Assembly (NCBI GenBank): GCA_023055355.1
Contig: JALJCS010000039.1
Location: 186,001 to 250,000 of the forward strand
DNA from: Agelaius tricolor
Taxonomy: Eukaryota > Chordata > Aves > Passeriformes > Icteridae
Length of the DNA stretch: 64,000 nt
Direction of reading: 5' to 3'
Shown here: positions 48,002 through 58,503 of the stretch, one piece after another
Layout of the letters: every line of letters begins with the position of its first letter
Numbering within the stretch: position 1 is the stretch's first letter
Notes under the pieces: generated by a model
Databases searched by the model: none
Told to the model about the DNA's origin: nothing
What the model saw: the letters and a program-made list of their open reading frames with translations, nothing else
Position numbers and translations under genes: made by a program

Positions 48002-48983
48002 GTCGACTACATCTTAGCAAAAAGCATTTACACTAGGTCTCGCAAAAAGAAACTGCGCCACTGCAGAAAACATCGCCTATTGTGTTCTAGAGTTTGCACG
48101 GTGGTCTGCACAGTGTTTTGGAAGAAGTAAAAGAACGTTGTCCAAAACAGCTCCTCTTCGAAAGGAATGTGAAGGGAGAAGGCAGGAGAGTGAAAGGCGA
48201 CTGTTTTCCACAAGTTTGCAAGCTGCGCACACAAACCCAGTGTGCGCAGGGTTCCTTCACCCTTTCGGAAGATGCAGCTTTCTCCGGCTCCGGGAGGCGG
48301 AGAAGCGGCTTCTCCGGGCACAGAGCATTGTGCCGGTGGTGGTGCGTTCCGGAGAGCGGCTTCTGCCAAAAGACGCCCGGGACCGGTGCTCTGCTTCGGA
48401 GAGCTCCGTATCTTGGTCTTCTGCGTCTGCTGTCGACTACATCTTAGCAAAAAGCATTTACACTAGGTCTCGCAAAAAGAAACTGCGCCAGTGCAGAAAA
48501 CATCGCCTATTGTGTTCTAGAGGTTGCACGGAGGTCTGCAGAGTCTTTTGCAAGAAGTAAAAGAAAGTTGTCCAAAACAGCTCCTTTAGGAGGGGAATGT
48601 GAATGGAGAAGGCAGGAGAGTGAAAGGCGACTCTTTTCCACAAGTTTGCAAGCTGCGCACACAATCCCAGTGGAGTGCGGCTTCGTTCGTCGCCTTTCGG
48701 AAGATGCAGCTTTCCCCGGCTCCCAGAGGCGAAGAAGCGGCTTCTTGGCGCACAGAGCATTGTGACGGTCGTGGTGCGTTCCAGAGAGCGGCTTCTGCTG
48801 AAAGACGCCCGGCACCGGTGCTCTGCTTCGGAGAGCTCCGTATCTTGGTCTTCTGCGTCGGCTGTCGACTACATCTTAGCAAAGAGCATTTACACTAGGT
48901 CTCGCAAAAAGAAACTACGCCAGTGCAGAAAACATCCACAATAGTGTTCTAGAGGTTGCACGGAGGTCTGCAGAGTGTTTTGC

Positions 48984-48995
48984 AAGGAGGAAAAG
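48984..48995 (+). repeat. AAGGAGGAAAAG variant, copy 4
   Basis: It lies exactly 7330 bp after copy 3, inside the second 7330-bp block. Confidence 0.8.
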
Positions 48996-51900
48996 AAAGT
49001 TGTCCAAAACAGCTCCTTTAGGAGGGGAATGTGAATGGAGAAGGCAGGAGAGTGAAAGGCGACTCTTTTCCACAAGTTTGCAAGCTGCGCCCACAAACCC
49101 AGTGGAGTGCGGCTTCGTTCGTCGCCTTTCGGACGATGCAGCTTTCCCTGGCTCCCAGAGGCGAAGAAAAGGCTCCTTCGCGCACAGAGCATTGTGACGG
49201 TGGTGGTGCGTTCTGGAGAGCGGCTTCTGCCGAAAGACACCCGGGACCGGTGCTCTGCTACGGAGATCTCGGTATCTAGGTCTTCTGCGTCTGCTGTCGA
49301 CTACATCTTAGCAAAAAGCATGTCCACCAGGTCTCGCAATAAGAAACTGAGCCAGTGCAGAAAACACCAACAATAGTGTTCTTTAGTTGCACGGAGGTCT
49401 GCAGACTGTTTTGCAAGATGTAAAAGAAAGTTGTCCAAAACAGCTTCTTTAGGAGGGGAATGTGAATGGAGAAGGCAGGAGAGTGAAAGGCGACTGTTTT
49501 CCACAAGTTTGCAAGCTGCGCACACAAACCCAGTGTGCGCAGGGTTCCTTCACCCTTTCGGAAGATGCAGCTTTCTCCGGCTCCGGGAGGCGGAGAAGCG
49601 GCTTCTCCGCGCACAGAGCATTGTGCCGGTCTGGGTGCGTTCCGGAGAGCGGCTTCTGCCAAAAGACGCCCGGGACCGGTGCTCTGCTTCGGAGAGCTCC
49701 GTATCTTGGTCTTCTGCGTCTGCTGTCGACTACATCTTAGCAAAAAGCATTTACACTAGGTCTCGCAAAAAGAAACTGCGCCAGTGCAGAAAACATCGCC
49801 TATTGTGTTCTAGAGGTTGCACGGAGGTCTGCAGAGTCTTTTGCAAGAAGTAAAAGAAAGTTGTCCAAAACAGCTCCTTTAGGAGGGGAATGTGAATGGA
49901 GAAGGCAGGAGAGTGAAAGGCGACTCTTTTCCACAAGTTTGCAAGCTGCGCACACAATCCCAGTGGAGTGCGGCTTCGTTCGTCGCCTTTCGGAAGATGC
50001 AGCTTTCCCCGGCTCCCAGAGGCGAAGAAGCGGCTTCTTGGCGCACAGAGCATTGTGACGGTCGTGGTGCGTTCCAGAGAGCGGCTTCTGCTGAAAGACG
50101 CCCGGCACCGGTGCTCTGCTTCGGAGAGCTCCGTATCTTGGTCTTCTGCGTCGGCTGTCGACTACATCTTAGCAAAGAGCATTTACACTAGGTCTCGCAA
50201 AAAGAAACTACGCCAGTGCAGAAAACATCCACAATAGTGTTCTAGAGGTTGCACGGTGGTCTGTAGACTGTTTTGCAAGAAGTAAAAGAATGTTGTCCAA
50301 AATAGCTCCTTTTCGAGGGGAATGTGAATGGAGAAGGCAGGAGAGTGGAAGGCGACTGTTTTCCACAAGTTTCAAGCTGCGCACACAATCCCAGTGGAGT
50401 GCGGCGTCGTTCTTCGCCTTTCGGAAGATGCAGCTTTCTCCGGCTCCGGGAGGCGAAGAAGCGGCTTCTCCGCGCACAGAGCATTGTGCCGGTGGTGGTG
50501 CGTTCCGGAGAGCGGCTTCTGCCAAAAGACGCCCGGGACCGGTGCTCTGCTTCGGAGAGCTCCGTATCTTGGTCTTCTGCGTCGGCTGTCGACTACATCT
50601 TAGCAAAAAGCATTTACACTAGGTCTCGCAAAAAGAAACTGCGCCAGTGCAGAAAACATCGCTTATTGTGTTCTCGAGGTTGCACGGAGGTCTGCAGAGT
50701 GTTTTGGAAGAAGTAAAAGAACGTTGTCCAAAAGAGCTCCTCTTCGAAAGGAATGTGAAGGGAGAAGGCAGGAGAGTGAAAGGCGACTCTTTTCCACAAG
50801 TTTGCAAGCTGCGCACACAATCCCAGTGTAGTGCGGCGTCGTTCTTCGCCTTTCGGAAGATGCAGCTTTCTCTGGCTCCCAGAGGGGAAGAAAAGGCTCC
50901 TTCGCGGACAGAGCATTGTGACGGTCTGGGTGCGTTCCGGAGAGCGGCTTCTGCCGAAAGACGCCCGGGACCGGTGCTCTGCTTCGGAGAGCTCCGTATC
51001 TAGGTCTTCTGCGTCTGCTGTCGACTACATCTTAGCAAAAAGCATTTCCACTAGGTCTCGCAATAAGAAACTGTGCCAGTGCAGAAAACACCAACAATAG
51101 TGTTCTTTAGTTGCACGGAGGTCTGTAGACTGTTTTGCAAGATGTAAAAGAAAGTTGTCCAAAACAGCTTCTTTAGGAGGGGAATGTGAATGGAGAAGGC
51201 AGGAGAGTGAAAGGCGACTGTTTTCCACAAGTTTGCATGCTGCGCACACAAACCCAGTGTGCGCAGGGTTCCTTCACCCTTTCGGAAGATGCAGCTTTCT
51301 CCGGCTCCGGGAGGCGAAGAAGCGGCTTCTCCGCGCACAGAGCATTGTGCCGGTGGTGGTGCGTTCCGGAGAGCGGCTTCTGCCAAAAGACGCCCGGCAC
51401 CAGTGCTCTGCTTCGGAGAGCTCCGTATCTTGGTCTTCTGCGTCTGCTGTCGACTACATCTTAGCAAAAAGCATTTACACTAGGTCTCGCAAAAAGAAAC
51501 TGCGCCAGTGCAGAAAACATCGCCTATTGTGTTCTAGAGGTTGCACGGAGGTCTGCAGAGTCTTTTGCAAGAAGTAAAAGAAAGTTGTCCAAAATAGCTC
51601 CTTTTCGAGGGGAATGTGAATGGAGAAGGCAGGAGAGTGGAAGGCGACTCTTTTCCACAAGTTTCAAGCTGCGCACACAATGCCAGTGGAGTGCTGCTTC
51701 GTTCGTCGCCTTTCGGAAGATGCAGCTTTCCCCGGCTCCCAGAGGCGAAGAAGCGGCTTCTTGGCGCACAGAGCATTGTGACGGTCGTGGTGCGTTCCAG
51801 AGAGCGGCTTCTGCTGAAAGACGCCCGGGACCGGTGCTCTGCTTCGGAGAGCTCCGTATCTTGGTCTTCTGCGTCGGCTGTCGACTACATCTTAGCAAAA

Positions 51901-53174
51901 AGCATTTACACTAGGTCTCGCAAAAAGAAACTGCGCCAGTGCAGAAAACATCGCCTATTGTGTTCTCGAGGTTGCACGGTGGTCTGCAGAGTGTTTTGGA
52001 AGAAGTAAAAGAAAGTTGTCCAAAACAGCTCCTTTAGGAGGGGAATGTGAATGGAGAAGGCAGGAGAGTGAAAGGCGACTCTTTTCCACAAGTTTGCAAG
52101 CTGCGCACACAATCCCAGTGTAGTGCGGCGTCGTTCTTCGCCTTTCGGAAGATGCAGCTTTGCCCGGCTCCGGGAGGCAAAGAAGAGGCTTCTTCGCCAT
52201 CAGAGCATTGTGACGGTCTGGGTGCGTTACGGAGAGCAGCTTCTGCCAAAAGACGCCCGGGACTGGTGCTCTGCTTCGGAGAGCTCCGTATCTTGGTCTT
52301 CTGTGTCTGCTGTCGCCTACATCTTAGGAAAAAGCATGTCCATTAGGTCTCGCAATAAGAAACTGTGCTTGTGCAGACAACACCAACAATAGTGTTCTTT
52401 AGTTGCACGGAGGTCTGCAGACTGTTTCGGAAGAAGTAAAAGAAAGTTGTCCAAAACAGCTCCTCTTGGAAGGGAATGTGAAGGGAGAAGGCAGGAGAGT
52501 GGAAGGCGACTCTTTTTCACAAGTTTGCAAGCTGCGCACACAATCCCAGTGTAGTGCGGCGTCGTTCTTCGCCTTTCGGAAGATGCAGCTTTCCCTGGCT
52601 CCCAGAGGCGAAGAAAAGGCTCCTTCGCGCACAGAGCATTGTGACGGTCTGGGTGCGTTCCGGAGAGCGGCTTCTGCCGAAAGACGCCCGGGACCGGTGC
52701 TCTGCTTCGGAGAGCTCCGTATCTAGGTCTTCTGCGTCTGCTGTCGACTACATCTTAGCAAAAAGTATTTCCACTAGGTCTTGCATGGAGAAACTGTATC
52801 AGTACAGAAAACATCGCCATTTGTCTTCTAGAGGTTGCACAGAGGTCTGCAGAGTCTTTTGCAAGAAGTAAAAGAAAGTTGTCCAAAACAGCTCCTTTAG
52901 GAGGGGAATGTGAATGGAGAAGGCAGGAGAGTGAAAGGCGACTCTTTTCCACAAGTTTGCAAGCTGCGCCCACCAACCCAGTGGAGTGCGGCTTCGTTCG
53001 TCGCCTTTCGGACGATGCAGCTTTCCCTGGCTCCCAGAGGCGAAGAAAAGGCTCCTTCGCCCACAGAGCATTGTGACGGTGGTGGTGCGTTCTGGAGAGC
53101 GGCTTCTGCCGAAAGACGCCCGGGACCGGTGCTCTGCTTCGGAGAGCTCCGTATCTAGGTCTTCTGCGTCTGCT

Positions 53175-53591
53175 GTCGACTACATCTTAGCAAAAAGCAT
53201 GTGCACTAGGTCTTGCTTGGAGGAAACTGTATCAGTACAGAAAACATCGCCATTTGTGTTCTATTCTGCAGACTGTTTTGGAAGAAGTAAAAGAACGTTT
53301 TCCAAAACAGCTCCTCTTCGAAATGAATGTGAAGGGAGAAAGCAGGAGAGTGGAAGGCGACTGTTTTCCACAAGTTTGCAAGCTGCGCACACAAACCCAG
53401 TGTGCGCAGGGTTCCTTCCCCCTTTCGGAAGATGCAGCTTTCTCCCGCTCCCTCAGGCGAAGAAGCGGCTTCATCGCGCACAGAGGATTGTGACGGTCTG
53501 GGTGCGTTCCAGAGAGCGGCTTCTGCCAAAAGACGCCCGGGACAGCCTCTCTGATTCGGAGAGCTCCGTATCTTGGTCTTCTGCGTCGGCT
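53175..53591 (+). repeat. 417-bp monomer variant, copy 13
   Basis: It marks the end of the second 7330-bp block. The two blocks match up to 45872/53202, where this copy reads GTGCACTAGG and the first block reads GTCCACTACG. Confidence 0.85.
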
Positions 53592-55064
53592 GTCGACTAC
53601 ATCTTAGCAAAAAGCATTTTCACTAGGTCTCGCAAAAAGAAACTGCGCCAGTGCAGAAAACATCGCCTATTGTGTTCTAGAGGTTGCACGGTGGTCTGCA
53701 GAGTGTTTTGGAAGAAGTAAAAGAACGTTGTCCAAAAAGCTCCTCTTCGAAAGGAATGTGATGGGAGAAGGCAGGAGAGTGGAAGGCGACTCTTTTCCAC
53801 AAGTTTGCATGCTGCGCACACAATGCCAGTGGAGTGCTGCTTCGTTCCTCGCCTTTCGGAAGATGCAGCTTTCCCTGGCTCCCAGAGGCGAAGAAAAGGC
53901 TCCTTCGCGCACAGAGCATTGTGACGGTCTGGGTGCGTTCCAGAGAGCGGCTTCTGCCAAAAGACGCCCGGGACCGGTGCTCTGCTTCGGAGAGCTCCGT
54001 ATCTTGGTCTTCTGCGTCGGCTGTCGACTACATCTTAGCAAAGAGCATTTTCACTAGGTCTCGCAAAAAGAAACTGCGCCAGTGCAGAAAACATCGCCTA
54101 TTGTGTTCTCGAGGTTGCACGGTGGTCTGCAGAGTGTTTTGCAAGAAGTAAAAGAACGTTGTCCAAAACAGCTCCTCTTCGAAAGGAATGTGAAGGGAGA
54201 AGGCAGGAGAGTGAAAGGCGACTCTTTTCCACAAGTTTGCAAGCTGCGGACACAATCCCAGTGGAGTGCGGCTTCGTTCGTCGCCTTTCGGAAGATGCAG
54301 CTTTCCCCGGCTCCCAGAGGCGAAGAAGCGGCTTCTTGGCGCACAGAGCATTGTGACGGTCTGGGTGCGTTCCAGAGAGCGGCTTCTGCTGAAAGACGCC
54401 CGGGACCGGTGCTCTGCTTCGGAGAGCTCCGTATCTTGGTCTTCTGCGTCGGCTGTCGACTACATCTTAGTAAAAAACATTTTCACTAGGTCTCGCAAAA
54501 AGAAACTGCGCCAGTGCAGAAAACATCCACAATAGTGTTCTAGAGGTTGCACGGTGGTCTGTAGACTGTTTTGCAAGAAGTAAAAGAATGTTGTCCAAAA
54601 TAGCTCCTTTTCGAGGGGAATGTGAATGGAGAAGGCAGGAGAGTGGAAGGCGACTGTTTTCCAAGAGTTTGCAAGCTGCGCACACAATCCCCGTGGAGTG
54701 CGGCTTCGTTCTTCGCCTTTCGGAAGATGCAGCTTTCCCTGGCTCCCGGAGGCGAAGAAAAGGCTCCTTCGCCCACAGAGCATTGTGACGGTCTGGGTGC
54801 GTTCCTGAGAGCGGCTTCTGCCAAAAGACGCCCGGGACCGGTGCTCTGCGACGGAGAGCTCCGTATCTTGGTCTTCTGCGTCGGCTGTCGACTACATCTT
54901 AGCAAAAAGCATTTACACTAGGTCTCGCAAAAAGAAACTGCGCCAGTGCAGAAAACATCGCTTATTGTGTTCTCGAGGTTGCACGGTGGTCTGCAGAGTG
55001 TTTTGGAAGAAGTAAAAGAACGTTGTCCAAAACAGCTCCTCTTCGAAAGGAATGTGAAGGGAGA

Positions 55065-58000
55065 AGGCAGGAGAGTGGAAGGCGACTGTTTTCCACAAGT
55101 TTGCAAGCTGCGCACACAATCCCAGTGTAGTGCGGCGTCGTTCTTCGCCTTTCGGAAGATGCAGCTTTCTCTGGCTCCCAGAGGGGAAGAAAAGGCTCCT
55201 TCGCGCACAGAGCATTGTGACGGTCTGGGTGCGTTCCGGAGAGCGGCTTCTGCCGAAAGACGCCCGGGACCGGTGCTCTGCTTCGGAGAGCTCCGTATCT
55301 AGGTCTTCTGCGTCTGCTGTCGACTACATCTTAGCAAAAAGCATGTGCACTAGGTCTTGCTTGGAGGAAACTGTATCAGTACAGAAAACATCGCCATTTG
55401 TGTTCTATTCTGCAGACTGTTTTGGAAGAAGTAAAAGAACGTTTTCCAAAACAGCTCCTCTTCGAAATGAATGTGAAGGGAGAAAGCAGGAGAGTGGAAG
55501 GCGACTGTTTTCCACAAGTTTGCAAGCTGCGCACACAAACCCAGTGTGCGCAGGGTTCCTTCCCCCTTTCGGAAGATGCAGCTTTCTCCCGCTCCCTCAG
55601 GCGAAGAAGCGGCTTCATCGCGCACAGAGGATTGTGACGGTCTGGGTGCGTTCCAGAGAGCGGCTTCTGCCAAAAGACGCCCGGGACAGCCTCTCTGATT
55701 CGGAGAGCTCCGTATCTTGGTCTTCTGCGTCGGCTGTCGACTACATCTTAGCAAAAAGCATTTTCACTAGGTCTCGCAAAAAGAAACTGCGCCAGTGCAG
55801 AAAACATCGCCTATTGTGTTCTAGAGGTTGCACGGTGGTCTGCAGAGTGTTTTGGAAGAAGTAAAAGAACGTTGTCCAAAAAGCTCCTCTTCGAAAGGAA
55901 TGTGATGGGAGAAGGCAGGAGAGTGGAAGGCGACTCTTTTCCACAAGTTTGCAAGCTGCGCCCACAAACCCAGTGGAGTGCGGCTTCGTTCGTCGCCTTT
56001 CGGAAGATGGAGCTTTCCCTGGCTCCCAGAGGCGAAGAAGCGGCTTCTTGGCGCACAGAGGATTGTGACGGTCTGGGTGCGTTCTGGTGAGCGGCTTCTG
56101 CCAAAAGACGCCCGGGACCGGTGCTCTGCTTCGGAGAGCTCCGTATCTTGGTCTTCTGCGTCTGCTGTCGACTATATCTTAGCAAAAAGCATTTACACTA
56201 GGTCTCGCAAAAAGAAACTGCGCCAGTGCAGAAAACATCGCCTATTGTGTTCTAGAGGTTGCACGGAGGTCTGCAGAGTCTTTTGCAAGAAGTAAAAGAA
56301 AGTTGTCCAAAACAGCTCCTTTAGGAGGGGAATGTGAATGGAGAAGGCAGGAGAGGGAAAGGCGACTGTTTTCCACAAGTTTGCAAGCTGCGCACACAAT
56401 CCCAGTGTAGTGCGGCGTCGTTCTTCGCCTTTCGGAAGATGCAGCTTTGCCCGGCTCCGGGAGGCAAAGAAGAGGCTTCTTCGCCATCAGAGCATTGTGA
56501 CGGTCTGAGTGCGTTCCGGAGAGCAGCTTCTGCCAAAAGACGCCCGGGACTGGTGCTCTGCTTCGGAGAGCTCCGTATCTAGGTCTTCTGCGTCTGCTGT
56601 CGCCTACATCTTAGGAAAAAGCATGTCCACTAGGTCTCGCAATAAGAAACTGTGCTTGTGCAGACAACACCAACAATAGTGTTCTTTAGTTGCACGGAGG
56701 TCTGCAGACTGTTTCGGAAGAAGTAAAAGAAAGTTGTCCAAAACAGCTCCTCTTGGAAGGGAATGTGAAGGGAGAAGGCAGGAGAGTGGAAGGCGACTCT
56801 TTTCCACAAGTTTGCAAGCTGCGCACACAATCCCAGTGTAGTGCGGCGTCGTTCTTCGCCTTTCGGAAGATGCAGCTTTCTCTGGCTCCCAGAGGCGAAG
56901 AAAAGGCTCCTTCGCGCACAGAGCATTGTGACGGTCTGGGTGCGTTCCGGAGAGCGGCTTCTGCCGAAAGACGCCCGGGACCGGTGCTCTGCTTCGGAGA
57001 GCTCCATATCTAGGTCTTCTGCGTCTGCTGTCGCCTACATCTTAGCAAAAAGTATTTCCACGAGGTCTTGCATGGAGAAACTGTATCAGTACAGAAAACA
57101 TCGCCATTTGTCTTCTAGAGGTTGCACGGAGGTCTGCAGAGTCTTTTGCAAGAAGTAAAAGAAAGTTGTCCAAAACAGCTCCTTTAGGAGGGGAATGTGA
57201 ATGGAGAAGGCAGGAGAGTGAAAGGCGACTCTTTTCCACAAGTTTGCAAGCTGCGCCCACAAACCCAGTGGAGTGCGGCTTCGTTCGTCGCCTTTCGGAC
57301 GATGCAGCTTTGCCCGGCTCCCAGAGGCGAAGAAAAGGCTCCTTCGCGCACAGAGCATTGTGACGGTGGTGGTGCGTTCTGGAGAGCGGCTTCTGCCGAA
57401 AGACGCCCGGGACCGGTGCTCTGCTACGGAGAGCTCCGTATCTAGGTCTTCTGCGTCTGCTGTCGACTACATCTTAGCAAAAAGCATTTACACTAGGTCT
57501 CGCAAAAAGAAACTGCGCCAGTGCAGAAAACATCGCCTATTGTGTTCTAGAGGTTGCACGGAGGTCTGCAGAGTCTTTTGCAAGAAGTAAAAGAAAGTTG
57601 TCCAAAACAGCTCCTTTAGGAGGGGAATGTGAATGGAGAAGGCAGGAGAGTGAAAGGCGACTGTTTTCCACAAGTTTGCAAGCTGCGCACACAATCCCAG
57701 TGGAGTGCGGCTTCGTTCGTCGCCTTTCGGAAGATGCAGCTTTCCCCGGCTCCCAGAGGCGAAGAAGCGGCTTCTTGGCGCACAGAGCATTGTGACGGTG
57801 GTGGTGCATTCCGGAGAGCGGCTTCTGCCGAAAGACGCCCGGGACCGGTGCTCTGCTTCGGAGAGCTCCGTATCTTGGTCTTCTGTGTCTGCTGTCGCCT
57901 TCACCTTAGCAAAAAGCATTTCCATTAGGTCTTGCATGGAGAATCTGTGCCAATGCAGAAAACCCTCACAAAAGTGTTCTAGAGGTTGCACGGTGGTCTG

Positions 58001-58173
58001 CAGAGTGTTTTGGAAGAAGTAAAAGAACGTTGTCCAAAACAGCTCCTCTTCGAAAGGAATGTGATGGGAGAAGGCAGGAGAGTGGAAGGCGACTGTTTTC
58101 CACAAGTTTGCAAGCTGCGCACACAATGCCAGTGTAGTGCGGCTTCGTTCGTCGCCTTTCGGAAGATGCAGCT
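55065..58173. repeat. Eight-monomer repeat (3439 bp spacing), copy 1
   Basis: It matches 58504-61612 with very few differences, including CTGAGTGCG near 56506 against CTGGGTGCG and a CACGAGG change near 57060. The unit at its right end (about 58.14-58.49 kb) is a hybrid: left part like 61576, right part like 62008+, so one monomer was lost. Confidence 0.8.
55319..55735 (+). repeat. 417-bp monomer variant, copy 14
   Basis: It lies in the first 3439-bp unit and corresponds to copy 15. Confidence 0.85.
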
Positions 58174-58325
58174 TTCTCTGGCTCCCAGAGGCGAAGAAAA
58201 GGCTCCTTCGCGCACAGAGCATTGTGACGGTCTGGGTGCGTTCCGGAGAGCGGCTTCTGCCGAAAGACGCCCGGGACCGGTGCTCTGCTTCGGAGAGCTC
58301 CGTATCTAGGTCTTCTGCGTCTGCT
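57894..58325 (+). repeat. Divergent CTCACAAAAG monomer, copy 3
   Basis: It has the same left part. Its right part switches to a GGCGAAGAAAAGG unit ending in CTGCTGTCGAC, the hybrid junction of the 3439-bp pair. Confidence 0.75.
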
Positions 58326-58445
58326 GTCGACTACATCTTAGCAAAAAGTATTTCCACTAGGTCTTGCATGGAGAAACTGTATCAGTACAGAAAACATCGC
58401 CATTTGTCTTCTAGAGGTTGCACGGAGGTCTGCAGAGTGTTTTGC

Positions 58446-58457
58446 AAGGAGGAAAAG
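58446..58457 (+). repeat. AAGGAGGAAAAG variant, copy 5
   Basis: It follows a TTTGTCTTCTAGAGG unit, as do copies 1 and 6. Confidence 0.8.
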
Positions 58458-58503
58458 AAAGTTGTCCAAAACAGCTCCTTTAGGAGGGGAATGTGAATGG
58501 AGA

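Larger units (their letters stand above)
45964..53202. repeat. Seventeen-monomer repeat (about 7330 bp), copy 2
   Basis: It starts with GTCCAAAAAGCTCC and ends where a 417-bp unit begins. A hybrid unit at 47339-47365 joins GACTCTTTTCC of one parental unit to GCGCACACAATCCC of the next. A whole extra unit is present near 48.33-48.77 kb relative to copy 1. Confidence 0.8.
53804..58174. repeat. Dispersed 4.4-kb block, partner of 36581-40952
   Basis: This is the second member of the 17.2-kb pair. It overlaps the first 3439-bp unit. The match ends inside variable window 1 (CTTTCTCTGG here against CTTTCCCTGG there). Confidence 0.75.

Noticed and set aside
38633..53202. Assembly artefact explaining the 7330-bp duplication
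   Set aside because: The two copies differ by whole-monomer gains and losses and scattered substitutions, which a simple duplicated contig would not show. Read support was not available to confirm this.
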